Origin: DAHUYF01 sp035623985
GTDB lineage: Bacteria; Pseudomonadota; Alphaproteobacteria; ATCC43930; CGMCC-115725
DNA length: 64,000 bases
NCBI GenBank assembly: GCA_035623985.1
Contig: DASPSJ010000097.1
Coordinates: 1-64,000 of the forward strand
Reading direction: 5' to 3'
Shown here: one piece after another, positions 7,797 through 15,971 of the stretch
Numbering within the stretch: position 1 is the first letter of the stretch
Layout: each line of letters begins with the position of its first letter
Position numbers and translations under genes: made by a program
The notes under the pieces: generated by a model
What the model saw: the letters and a program-made list of their open reading frames with translations, nothing else
What the model was told of the DNA's origin: nothing
Databases searched by the model: none

Positions 7797-8204
7797 ATGA
7801 AGCCGCGATTCCCTTCGGACCTGCACGTCCTTGCCGCAAGCCTCGTGCTGGCTCTGCTTGCCGCCGCATCGCCCACCGCGGCGCAAACCGCCGCGACCGG
7901 CGCGGTGATAAAAATGATGGACACGTTCGAATTCGATCCGAGCGCGGTGACGATCCATGCTGGCGAGGCCGTCGAATGGCACAACGCCTCGCGCTTCAAG
8001 CACACCGTCACCGCCGATCCCAAGCTCGGCGGCGCCGTGCTGCCGGCGGGCGCGCGGCCTTTCGCCTCGAGCGAGCTGCAACCGGGCGGGAGCTTTCGGC
8101 AGGTCTTCGCGGTGCCGGGCAAGTACCGCTATTTCTGCACGCCGCATGAAGGCATCGGCATGACCGGCACGGTCACCGTCCTGCCGAATGAGCCTAAGTC
8201 TTGA
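7797..8204 (+). CDS. Periplasmic cupredoxin (plastocyanin/azurin-like)
   Basis: A 135-residue type I copper protein. A Sec signal peptide occupies about residues 1-30 (LVLALLAAASPTAAQ). The single cupredoxin domain starts with FEFDPSAVTIHAGEAVEW. The copper ligands are visible: His in RFKHTVT, then Cys, His and Met in YFCTPHEGIGM. It should carry electrons in the periplasm or buffer copper. The ATG at 7797 lies downstream of the hairpin. The 3' end overlaps the convergent acetamidase/formamidase gene by 11 bp. It sits last in the sigma/anti-sigma/ferritin-like module, so stress-linked expression is likely. Confidence 0.87.
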   Translation: MKPRFPSDLHVLAASLVLALLAAASPTAAQTAATGAVIKMMDTFEFDPSAVTIHAGEAVEWHNASRFKHTVTADPKLGGAVLPAGARPFASSELQPGGSFRQVFAVPGKYRYFCTPHEGIGMTGTVTVLPNEPKS

Positions 8205-9420
8205 AGATACCCTTCGGGATCATGGCGTGGATGCCCTTCACGCCGTCGACCACCTGCGTCACTTCGAAATCGACCGCGATCGAGGCGAGCGCATAGGCGT
8301 CGACGCGCGTCAGCCCTTTCTCCTCGCTCAGGAACTTGATGCACTCGCGCAGCGCGAGCGTCATCGCCTCCTCGAGGTTCTCGTGAAGGCCGAGCGTGAT
8401 CCAATGCTTCGGCGTCTCGGCGCGCGGCCAGGCGAGCGGCTTGCCCTTGATCAGCTCGAAGCGGAAAGTGCCGGCGAGCGAGGTCTCGATGGCGGTGAGG
8501 TCGACCTCGCCGTCGCCTTGGGCCGCATGGCCGTCGCCGACCATGAACATCGCCTCCGGCACATGGACCGGCAAATAGAGGATCGAGCCGGCGGTCAGCT
8601 CCTTGAGATCGATATTGCCGCCGAAGGCGCCGGGCGGGCCGGAGCTGACGCGGCCGAGGCTGCGCGCCGGCCCGGTCGCCATGATGCCGAAGAACGGCGC
8701 CAGCGGCACCTCGATGCCGGGCGAGAACCGGGCGACCTGGCGGCTCATGTCGAAGGGAATGACGATGCTGCGGTTCAAGGTGAATTCGTCGGGGAGCCCG
8801 CCGCGGTTGAGGCGCATGCTGTTGACGCCGTAGGGCACGCGCGGCGTCGCCTCGATCACGTGCACGGCGAGCACGTCGCCGGGCTCGGCGCCGGCGACGG
8901 CGATGGGGCCGCTCACCACATGCGGGCCGATGCCGCTGTGCTGCACTTTCGTGTAGACGCCGACGAGATCGGCGAGCACCGCCTCCTTGGCGATGCCGAA
9001 GCGCGCGAAGAAGGTCTCGGGATCGCCCTGGTCGGCGAGGATGCCCTCATGTGAGACGGTATCGATGGCGACGATCTCGCCGGGATTGACGCGCAGCACC
9101 GGCTCCACGGCGCCGGAGAGATAGCCCCAATGCACCGTCTCTGGCCCGCACCGCACGCGGTGGCGGCCGTGCCCGAGGCTCTCGACCAGCCCGGCATCGG
9201 CGGCGCGCTTCAGCCCGGCGTCCGAGACGCGGCACTCGGTCGAAGAGGGCTGCGTCAACGGCGCCGCCGCGGCGCCGTCGGCAAGACGCAGGCCCTCGCG
9301 CAGGAAATCGCGCTTGCCGCCATCGATGAGCTTGAGGCGGAACAGCTCCTCGACGACATCGGCATAGCGGCGGCGCTCGGAGCGCTGGGCCGGGCCTGGA
9401 GTGGGAGCGTCGTCCTGCAT
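8194..9420 (-). CDS. Acetamidase/formamidase family protein
   Basis: A 408-residue member of the FmdA_AmdA family, cytoplasmic, which hydrolyses short amides such as formamide or acetamide to ammonia and the acid. Visible family segments are TVHWGYLSGAVEPVL, the acidic NPGEIVAIDTVSHEG, GPIAVAGAEPGDVLAVHV and the metal-site region PVHVPEAMFMVGDGHAAQGDGE, which carries the conserved His and acidic residues. The N-terminal 90 residues are longer and more helical than in core family members. The ATG at 9420 was chosen as the first in-frame ATG before the family region. It is convergent with the cupredoxin gene (11-bp overlap) and divergent from the binding-protein gene at 9585. A link to amide uptake by that neighbour is plausible but unproven. 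Confidence 0.85.
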   Translation of the reverse strand: MQDDAPTPGPAQRSERRRYADVVEELFRLKLIDGGKRDFLREGLRLADGAAAAPLTQPSSTECRVSDAGLKRAADAGLVESLGHGRHRVRCGPETVHWGYLSGAVEPVLRVNPGEIVAIDTVSHEGILADQGDPETFFARFGIAKEAVLADLVGVYTKVQHSGIGPHVVSGPIAVAGAEPGDVLAVHVIEATPRVPYGVNSMRLNRGGLPDEFTLNRSIVIPFDMSRQVARFSPGIEVPLAPFFGIMATGPARSLGRVSSGPPGAFGGNIDLKELTAGSILYLPVHVPEAMFMVGDGHAAQGDGEVDLTAIETSLAGTFRFELIKGKPLAWPRAETPKHWITLGLHENLEEAMTLALRECIKFLSEEKGLTRVDAYALASIAVDFEVTQVVDGVKGIHAMIPKGIFKT

Positions 9421-9584
9421 GGGCGGGTCCTGGGGCGAGAGGCGAGCGACAAGCGGCGACTCTGGCCGATGGGCCGACGGCCGGCAAGCGACCGCCCTCG
9501 ACCGGTCCGCGCGCGGGTGCTTTGCTTCGGCGGGCGGCTGGCCTAGGCTTGCACCAACGAACAAGCGCCTCGGGGGGAATACCC

Positions 9585-10802
9585 ATGTCCAGCCATCGCC
9601 TGATCGCCGTCCTTGCCGCCGTCGCGGCCGCCTTTGCCGCCGCCCCCGCCCAGGCGCAGATCTCCGAAGGCGTGGTCAAGATCGGCGTGCTCACCGATCT
9701 CACGGGACCCGCCTCCGACGCCACCGGCCAGGGCTCGGTGACCGCGACGGAGATGGCGGTCGAGGATTTCGGCGGCACGGTCGCGGGCAAGCCGATCCAG
9801 GTCATTTCCGCCAACCATCAGCTCAAGGCCGATGTCGGCGCCGCGATCGCGCGGCAATGGTATGACGACGAGCAGGTCGATCTCATCGTCGACGTGCCGG
9901 TCTCGGCGGTGGGACTCGCCGTGCAGGAAGTCGCGCGCGAGAAGCGCAAGCTGTTCATCACGGAATCGACCGGCACCGATCTCTTCACCGGCAAGAATTG
10001 CTCGCCCTACGGCATACAATGGGCCTTCGACACCCATGCGCTCGCCACCGGCACCGCAAAGGCGGTGACGCAACGCGGCGGCAAGACCTGGTTCTTCCTC
10101 ACCGCCGACTACGCCTTCGGCCACACGCTCGAGGCCGACGCCAGCCGGGTCGCAGAGGCGAACGGCGGTCGGGTGGTGGGCTCCGTCAAATTCCCCTTCA
10201 ACTCGCCCGACCTCACCTCCTTCGTGCTGCAGGCGCAGGCGTCGAAGGCGCAGATCATCGGCATCGCCGCCGGCCCGCCGGACAACACCAACGCCATCAA
10301 GATCGGCGGCGAGTTCGGCCTCCTCCAAGGCGGCCAGCAGATGGCGGGGCTGCTCATCCTCATCACCGACGTGCACGGACTCGGGCTCCAGCGCGCGCAG
10401 GGACTTCTGCTCACCACCAGCTTCTACTGGGACATGGACGACAAGACCCGCGCCTGGTCCAAGCGCTATTTCGACAAGCTGCACAAGATGCCGACGATGT
10501 GGCAGGCCGGGACCTATTCCGCGGTCACGCATTACCTCGCCGCGATCAAGGCCATCGGCACCGACGAGCCGCTCAAGGTGGCGGCCAAGATGCGCGAGAC
10601 GCCGATCGAGGATTTCTTCGCCCGGCACGGCCACCTGCGCGAGGACGGGCTCATGGTGCACGACCTCTATCTCGTCGAGGTGAAGAAGCCCGAGGAATCC
10701 AAATATCCCTGGGACTATTACAAGGTGCTGCAGACCATCCCGGGCGACGAGGCCTTCCCGCGGATCGAGGACGAGGACTGCCCGATCACCAAGAAGCCGT
10801 GA
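9585..10802 (+). CDS. ABC transporter substrate-binding protein (branched-chain amino acid type), orphan
   Basis: A 405-residue periplasmic binding protein of the LivK/Peripla_BP_6 type. A Sec signal ends near APAQAQ (about residue 25). The mature protein starts with VKIGVLTDLTGPASDATG, the typical first strand, and has the hinge region YSAVTHYLAAIKA. GGGGGGAA lies 6 bases before the ATG. No permease or ATPase gene adjoins it, so the protein must use a transporter encoded elsewhere or act as a sensor partner. It is divergent from the acetamidase/formamidase gene and lies 255 bp upstream of the PQQ dehydrogenase trio; orphan binding proteins of this class are often seen beside PQQ alcohol dehydrogenases. 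Confidence 0.88.
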   Translation: MSSHRLIAVLAAVAAAFAAAPAQAQISEGVVKIGVLTDLTGPASDATGQGSVTATEMAVEDFGGTVAGKPIQVISANHQLKADVGAAIARQWYDDEQVDLIVDVPVSAVGLAVQEVAREKRKLFITESTGTDLFTGKNCSPYGIQWAFDTHALATGTAKAVTQRGGKTWFFLTADYAFGHTLEADASRVAEANGGRVVGSVKFPFNSPDLTSFVLQAQASKAQIIGIAAGPPDNTNAIKIGGEFGLLQGGQQMAGLLILITDVHGLGLQRAQGLLLTTSFYWDMDDKTRAWSKRYFDKLHKMPTMWQAGTYSAVTHYLAAIKAIGTDEPLKVAAKMRETPIEDFFARHGHLREDGLMVHDLYLVEVKKPEESKYPWDYYKVLQTIPGDEAFPRIEDEDCPITKKP

Positions 10803-11006
10803 GCGACGGCCGGCCGCGCGGCCTCGGTGCAGGCGCCCGGGGGCATTCCCTTGCCCATCGACGTCGGACCGATCGCCGCCGGAAGCCGCCTTGCTCGCAA
10901 GTGTCATCGCCCTCGTCGAAGGAAGTAGGTGACTGACCCGCGGATTTTAACTAGGCTATTTTGCATAGAAAATATGTCCTGCCTCTCAGGAGGCGACGGA
11001 AAATGC

Positions 11007-11038
11007 GCGGCAAGAGGCCAGCCTCGGGTCGTTGCCGC
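11007..11038 (+). other. Hairpin in the leader of the PQQ dehydrogenase gene
   Basis: GCGGCAA (11007-11013) pairs with TTGCCGC (11032-11038), and inside it GAGGC can pair with GCCTC. It lies 19 bases upstream of the start codon, just before the AGGAGGGAG ribosome site. Upstream at 10945-10975 is an AT-rich patch that probably holds the promoter. A regulatory role is only suggested by position. Confidence 0.3.
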
Positions 11039-11057
11039 CATAATCAGGAGGGAGAAG

Positions 11058-12818
11058 ATGCGATCGAAGAAGGCGACGGCGTTCTCCATGGCGATGGCCT
11101 TGGGAGCGCTCGTGGCGGGCTGCGCCGAGCAGCCTGCCGCCACGCAGCAAGCGGGCTCTCCGGCAGCGCCGGCGGCGATGATGCCGATACCACCGGACGG
11201 CGCCACGGGAGCGGATTGGACGAGCTATCACGGCACCTGGCGAGACTACGACTTCAGCAGCCTCGATCAGATCAATGCCGATACCGTGAAGAACCTGCAG
11301 GTGGCCTGGACGCATGATCCCGGCCGCGACACCCGCGGGCTCCAGTCGATGCCGCTGGCGCAGAACGGCGTGCTCTATTATTCGGGCTCCTACAGCCGCG
11401 TCTACGCGCTCGACGGCGCCACCGGCAAGGTGATCTGGTCGTATTTCCCGAAGCTCGACGAGGCGCTGATAAAGCGGCAGACGCATTCGCCTTACAATCG
11501 CGGCGTCGCGCTCGGCCACGGCCACGTCTATGTCGGCACGATGGACGGCCGGCTCATCGCCCTCGACCAGAAGACCGGCAAGCGGGTCTGGGACGCCAAG
11601 CTCATCAATTCGCAGAAGCTGACCGTCGGCTTCACCGGCGCTCCGCTCGTCGTCAAGAACATGGTGGTGATCGGCGCGCAAGGCGGCGAGTGGCCCTATC
11701 GCGGCCCGATCTTCGGCGTCGACGCCGCCACCGGCAAGAAGAAGTGGACCTTCCTCACCGTCGCTCCCGACAAGGCGTCGCAGGCGACCTGGGGCCACAA
11801 TTCCTGGCGCACCGGCGGCGGCGGCGGCTGGATGCCCGGCACCTATGACGCCGCCAGCAACACGCTGTGGTGGGGCACCGCCAATCCGGCGCCGCTCTTC
11901 GACTGGTCGGGAACGGATTACGAGCACAACGGCGCCCGGCCCGGCGACAACCTCTATACCACCTCGGTGCTCGCGCTCGATCCCGACACCGGCAAGCTCA
12001 AATTCTATCACCAGGAGCTGCCGCACGATGCCTGGGACTTCGACAGCGCCGTCGGCGAGTTCGTGATGATCGACCAGGGCGGCAAGCAGCTCGTCGTCCA
12101 TCCCAACAAGAGCGGCTACATCTTCGTCTACAATCGCGGCGACGCCAGCATCGTCAATGTCTGGCGCATCACCGAGAACAGCAACTTCGTGCAGAACATC
12201 GACCCGCGGACGGGCAAGCTCACCGGTCGCCGCGACTTCCCGGCGGGCGCGGTAAGTCCGGTGCTCTGTCCCGCGATCTCCGGCGGCGTCAGCTTCAATT
12301 CGGGCGCCTATGATCCGCGCACCAACACCTATTTCAAGGTCGGCAACGAGTGGTGCATGGACATGAAGGTGGTGAAGACCCGGCCGATCCTCGAGCCGCA
12401 AGCGCAGCTCAACATCGGCGCCAACTTCACGATGCGCCCGCCGCCGGGCGCCGACAAGCCGTGGGGCCACGTCGACGCGCGCGACCCCGTCACCGGCCAG
12501 CTCAAATGGCAGGTGAAGCTCAAGGAGCCGCCGATGGCGAGCCTCTTGGCAACCGCCGGCAACCTCCTCTTCGTGCCCGATGCCGAAGGCGTGCTTCGCG
12601 CCTATGACTCGCGCGACGGCAAGGAGCTGTGGTCGCATTCCGACGGCGTCGGCCATGACGGCGGCATCATCACCTATTCGGCCAACGGCAAGCAGTACGT
12701 CGCCGTCGTCGCCGGCTGGGGCGGCATGGCGACGGACGACTTTCCCAAGATGTTCGGCGAGCCTTTCACCAGCATGCCGCGCAACACCGGCGTGCTGACC
12801 GTCTACGCACTGAAATAG
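11058..12818 (+). CDS. PQQ-dependent alcohol dehydrogenase, predicted lipoprotein, lanthanide-type active site
   Basis: A 586-residue quinoprotein dehydrogenase that oxidises alcohols in the periplasm and passes electrons to cytochrome c. The signal peptide ends in LVAGC (Cys21), a lipobox, so membrane anchoring is expected. Repeated beta-propeller tryptophan-docking stretches such as YALDGATGKVIW and IALDQKTGKRVW are present. Metal and catalytic residues by alignment to the family are Glu211 (GGEWPY), Asn276 (GTANP), catalytic Asp327 and an extra Asp329 in HDAWDFD. That second Asp is the hallmark of XoxF/PedH-type lanthanide enzymes. The vicinal Cys-Cys pair of methanol dehydrogenases was not seen. 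A cytochrome c and a XoxJ-like gene follow. The substrate is unknown. Confidence 0.88.
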   Translation: MRSKKATAFSMAMALGALVAGCAEQPAATQQAGSPAAPAAMMPIPPDGATGADWTSYHGTWRDYDFSSLDQINADTVKNLQVAWTHDPGRDTRGLQSMPLAQNGVLYYSGSYSRVYALDGATGKVIWSYFPKLDEALIKRQTHSPYNRGVALGHGHVYVGTMDGRLIALDQKTGKRVWDAKLINSQKLTVGFTGAPLVVKNMVVIGAQGGEWPYRGPIFGVDAATGKKKWTFLTVAPDKASQATWGHNSWRTGGGGGWMPGTYDAASNTLWWGTANPAPLFDWSGTDYEHNGARPGDNLYTTSVLALDPDTGKLKFYHQELPHDAWDFDSAVGEFVMIDQGGKQLVVHPNKSGYIFVYNRGDASIVNVWRITENSNFVQNIDPRTGKLTGRRDFPAGAVSPVLCPAISGGVSFNSGAYDPRTNTYFKVGNEWCMDMKVVKTRPILEPQAQLNIGANFTMRPPPGADKPWGHVDARDPVTGQLKWQVKLKEPPMASLLATAGNLLFVPDAEGVLRAYDSRDGKELWSHSDGVGHDGGIITYSANGKQYVAVVAGWGGMATDDFPKMFGEPFTSMPRNTGVLTVYALK

Positions 12819-12837
12819 TCCCGGGATCGGCGTTCGG

Positions 12838-12866
12838 AGGGGCGGGGCGAGCTTGCCCCGCCCTTT
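12838..12866 (+). terminator. Hairpin with short T-tract between PQQ dehydrogenase and cytochrome c genes
   Basis: AGGGGCGGGGC (12838-12848) pairs with GCCCCGCCCTT (12855-12865), 11 bp with one wobble and a 6-base loop, followed by TTT ending at 12866. It is a good stem with a short U-run and probably attenuates read-through, lowering cytochrome expression or stabilising the dehydrogenase mRNA. Confidence 0.5.
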
Positions 12867-12886
12867 CGATTTCTGGAGCGTGAGAC

Positions 12887-13207
12887 ATGTCGAAACTCGT
12901 TCTTGCCATGCTCGCCGCGGCGCTCGCGCTTGCCGCGCAGCCGAGCCTCGCCGCCAAGAAGGAGCAGCCGATGAGCGACGAGGAGGTGGCCGGACTTTTC
13001 GCTTCCACCTGCGGCTTCTGCCATCAGGACGGCGGCCGCGAGGCCGGCAAGGGACCGCGGCTCATGGGCACCAGCCGCAGCGACGCCTTCATCGTCAATC
13101 GCATCAAGCACGGCAAGGAAGGCGGCATGCCGGCCTTCGGCCGAGCATTGACCGACGCGCAGATCAAGGGCATCGTGCACTACATCCGCAACCTCAAGCC
13201 CGAGTGA
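12887..13207 (+). CDS. Small periplasmic c-type cytochrome
   Basis: A 106-residue class I cytochrome c. A Sec signal occupies residues 1-22 (LAAALALAAQPSLAA). The heme-binding motif CGFCH is near residue 45, and the distal Met ligand is probably in KEGGMPAFG. The C-terminal helix is QIKGIVHYIRNLK. GGAG lies upstream of the ATG. It is the predicted electron acceptor of the PQQ dehydrogenase just upstream and is followed after 6 bp by the XoxJ-like gene, matching the F-G-J order of xox and mxa clusters. It is shorter than typical XoxG proteins, so homology to XoxG proper is not certain. Confidence 0.88.
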   Translation: MSKLVLAMLAAALALAAQPSLAAKKEQPMSDEEVAGLFASTCGFCHQDGGREAGKGPRLMGTSRSDAFIVNRIKHGKEGGMPAFGRALTDAQIKGIVHYIRNLKPE

Positions 13208-13213
13208 CCGTCC

Positions 13214-13990
13214 ATGTCGCGCACGCGCCCGACTGCCGTCCTCGCCGCGCTGCTGGGCGCGGCGCTCCTCGCCACCCCGGCCGCGGCGCGCGGTCTGGCG
13301 GAGATCAAGTCGAGCGGCTCCATCGCTCTCTGCGCGCATCCGAACGCGCTGCCCTTCGCCAGCAAGGATGGCCGCCGGCACGGCTTCCAGGTCGAACTGG
13401 CCGAGGCGCTGGCGCGGCAGCTCGGCGTGAGCTTGACCCGCGACTGGATCATCAGCCGCTACGATCTCTTCCGCGCCCCTTGCGACATCGTCATGGACAG
13501 CATCGCCGATCCCGAGGCGCAGGCGGAATCGGGGCTGCAGCTCTCCGAGCCCTATCGCCGCAGCGGCGTCGCGCTGGCCGTCCGGGCCGGCGACCAGACG
13601 CGCTCGCTCGACGATCTCGCCCATCGCACGGTCGGCGTGCTGACGAGCTCGATTGCCGCGATGACGCTCAACAAGCGCGGCGTCGACACGGTGCCGGGCC
13701 TGTTCGAGGACGAGATCCTGGGAATGCTGGCCAAGGGCGAGATCGATGCCGCCGCCGTCACGCCCACCTCCGCCGGCTATTACAATTTGCGCCACCCCGA
13801 AGCGAAGCTCCACCTCGCCTATGTCTTCGACGGCGAGCCCGACATGTCCTGGAACGTCGCGGTCGGCATGCGCCGGCCGGACGCGGCGCTGCGCCAGGCG
13901 ATCGATGACGCGCTGACCCGTCTCATCGCGGACGGCACGGTGAAGCGCATCTACGCCCATTACGGCGTCGAGGTCCTGCCGCCGCGGTAA
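13214..13990 (+). CDS. XoxJ/MxaJ-like periplasmic binding protein
   Basis: A 258-residue family 3 solute-binding-like protein with a Sec signal (residues 1-25, LATPAAARG). Members encoded next to quinoprotein dehydrogenases do not serve an ABC importer but appear to help activation of the dehydrogenase. Visible features are SGSIALCAHPNALPFASKDG at the first strand, DLFRAPCDIVMDSIADP with the Cys and acidic residues typical of the MxaJ/XoxJ subgroup, and YYNLRHPE. It starts 6 bp after the cytochrome gene, so the two are translated from one message. No permease or ATPase adjoins. The role follows from gene order and family, not from a visible active site. Confidence 0.8.
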   Translation: MSRTRPTAVLAALLGAALLATPAAARGLAEIKSSGSIALCAHPNALPFASKDGRRHGFQVELAEALARQLGVSLTRDWIISRYDLFRAPCDIVMDSIADPEAQAESGLQLSEPYRRSGVALAVRAGDQTRSLDDLAHRTVGVLTSSIAAMTLNKRGVDTVPGLFEDEILGMLAKGEIDAAAVTPTSAGYYNLRHPEAKLHLAYVFDGEPDMSWNVAVGMRRPDAALRQAIDDALTRLIADGTVKRIYAHYGVEVLPPR

Positions 13991-14013
13991 GGCCGGAGGA
14001 GCGGGAGAGAAGA

Positions 14014-14047
14014 GCCGCGGCGCCTTGCCCGGACAAGGCGCCGCGGC
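14014..14047. terminator. Bidirectional terminator between convergent genes
   Basis: GCCGCGGCGCCTTG (14014-14027) and CAAGGCGCCGCGGC (14034-14047) form a perfect 14-bp stem with a 6-base loop. It lies between the XoxJ-like stop (13990) and the lactate permease stop (14056), which converge. Strict T-tracts are missing on both sides, but symmetry and position suit a shared terminator. Confidence 0.65.
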
Positions 14048-14055
14048 AGCTCATC

Positions 14056-15711
14056 CTACTTGTGCAATTCGGCAATGCCGGGGAAGAAGAGATAGCAGGC
14101 GATGCCTATGAAGATGAGATAGATGAGCAGCGCGAAGGTCCAGCCCATATTGTGGCGGATCACCGCGCCTTCATTGCGCACGAAGCGCGAGGTGGAGACG
14201 CCGACGCTGGCGGTTTGCGGCGCCACCGGCTTGCCGATCTCCGCGCCTACCGAGTTGAGGCTCGGCAGCAGCAGCAGCGGGAAACCCAGGGTCTTGCCGA
14301 CCAGCGTCTGGAACACGCCGAACATGGCGTTGGTCGAGGTGTTGCTGCCCGACAGCGCCACGCCGATCCAGCCGAGGACGGGCGCCACGACGAGGAAGGC
14401 GACGCCGATCGTCGAGAAGGCAATGGCAAGCGACGCCGCCATGCCGGAATAGTTGTAGACGATGGCGAGGCCGAAGATGAACACGCCCACGAGAATCGCG
14501 CCCCACATCTGCTTGAAGGTCTTGGCGAAGATCTCGCCGAACTGCGACGCCTTGAGCTCGCCGCGAGCCATCAGCAGCAACGCGACGAGGATCCAGGCGA
14601 CCAGAATGGCCGTGCCGGGCGCGCCGGGCCGGAAGTCGAAGCCGATATTGACCGCGCCGCCGCTGGCGGATTTCGCCGAGGTGGCGAGATAGCGCCACGA
14701 GGTCGCCAGCGTCTTCGCCCAATCGAAAGGACCGGTCCACACGATGACGACGACGACCAGCACGACGAAGGGCAGCCAGGCGCCGAGAACCTCGGCGGTC
14801 GACAGGCCGTGAGCCTCGGTGCTCTTGGCCTGCACGCTCGCCGGCACCGGCTTGCCGCCATAGCCCATGACGGTGGCCGGTTGCCACACCCTCAGCAGGA
14901 TGAGCAGCGCGGCGAAGCACAAGATGGCGCCGGCGACGTCTGGCAGGAAGGGGCCGAAATAGACGGCAACCGGGAGCTGGCCCGCGATATAGGCGAGCGA
15001 CCCGACGATGGCGAGCGGCCAGCCGCCCTTGACGCCCTCCCAGCCGCTGACGAGGTAGAGCAGCACCCAGGGCGGCAGCAACGCCAGGATGGCGACGAGC
15101 TTGCCGACCGAGCCGGAGAAGATCATCTGCAGCTCGGGCTGGCTGAGGCCGAGCGTCGCCGCGGTGACGGTGGAAATGGCGATGATCGGCGAGCCGAGCG
15201 CGCCGTAGGAGACCGGCGCGTTGTTGGCGATGGCGGCGACGCGAATGGCGTCGAGATCGGGAATGCCGAGGCTGATCAGGATCGGCGCGACAAAGGCCCA
15301 GGGATAGCCAAAGCCGACGAGTCCCTCGAGCAGGGCGCCGAAAGCCCAGGCGAAGAGCATGGTCTGGACCCGCACATCGGCCGTGCCTTGGGCGATAAGC
15401 CAGAGGCGGAATTTCTCGAACACGCCGGTGACGACCAGCGTGTTGAACAGGACCACCCCCCAGAAGGTGATCCAGTCGACATTCTGGATGCCGGTGAAGG
15501 AGCCGTTGAGATAGGCGACGATGCCGCTGTCGACGGGCATATTCCACACCCAGACGGCGAGCAGATAGGTGATGAGCGAGCCGATCAGCGTGGCAAGCCA
15601 GGCCGAGACGCGAAAGACGGCCAGCAGCAGCAGCAGCACGACGACCGGGACCATGGCGACCAGCCAGGTCAGAAAGAGATTGCCTAAGGGATCCGTGACT
15701 TGTTGGAACAT
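14056..15711 (-). CDS. lldP: L-lactate permease (LctP family)
   Basis: A 551-residue inner-membrane secondary transporter of the LctP family, which imports L-lactate (often also D-lactate and glycolate) with protons. It has about 12-14 predicted transmembrane segments spread over the whole length. Family signatures include FEKFRLWLIAQGTADVRVQ, LVGFGYPWAFVAPIL and, toward the C-terminus, VLGWIGVALSGSNTSTNAM. The length is the family norm. The ATG at 15711 has GGGGAGGA 9 bases upstream. It is a single gene, convergent with the XoxJ-like gene across a strong hairpin; no lactate dehydrogenase adjoins. Glycolate or lactate as true substrate cannot be separated by sequence. Confidence 0.93.
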   Translation of the reverse strand: MFQQVTDPLGNLFLTWLVAMVPVVVLLLLLAVFRVSAWLATLIGSLITYLLAVWVWNMPVDSGIVAYLNGSFTGIQNVDWITFWGVVLFNTLVVTGVFEKFRLWLIAQGTADVRVQTMLFAWAFGALLEGLVGFGYPWAFVAPILISLGIPDLDAIRVAAIANNAPVSYGALGSPIIAISTVTAATLGLSQPELQMIFSGSVGKLVAILALLPPWVLLYLVSGWEGVKGGWPLAIVGSLAYIAGQLPVAVYFGPFLPDVAGAILCFAALLILLRVWQPATVMGYGGKPVPASVQAKSTEAHGLSTAEVLGAWLPFVVLVVVVIVWTGPFDWAKTLATSWRYLATSAKSASGGAVNIGFDFRPGAPGTAILVAWILVALLLMARGELKASQFGEIFAKTFKQMWGAILVGVFIFGLAIVYNYSGMAASLAIAFSTIGVAFLVVAPVLGWIGVALSGSNTSTNAMFGVFQTLVGKTLGFPLLLLPSLNSVGAEIGKPVAPQTASVGVSTSRFVRNEGAVIRHNMGWTFALLIYLIFIGIACYLFFPGIAELHK

Positions 15712-15971
15712 GATGGCTTCCTCCCCCGTGGGAACGATCCGTCGCCCGGTGCCCCCAAGCGCGCGGGCCTGACGCTACCGCCTTGAAACCATTGGCGGCG
15801 GCGCGCCTTTTAGGATGCCAGTATCGATGGTGTCGGTATTTTGGGCAACGACTATCTCTGCCCTCGATGCCGAGCGATGCTGGATTGTTGCGATTGCACG
15901 TTGGATTTCGCGCCGGACGTGGCAGTGTTGGCAAAACACGCGGCAAAATCTTTCCCGGGAGGAAAGCCAGG

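Noticed and set aside
8194..8204. Convergent gene overlap of cupredoxin and acetamidase/formamidase, considered as a sign of misannotation
   Set aside because: Both C-termini fit their families, and short convergent overlaps also occur at 62255-62258; this is ordinary compaction.
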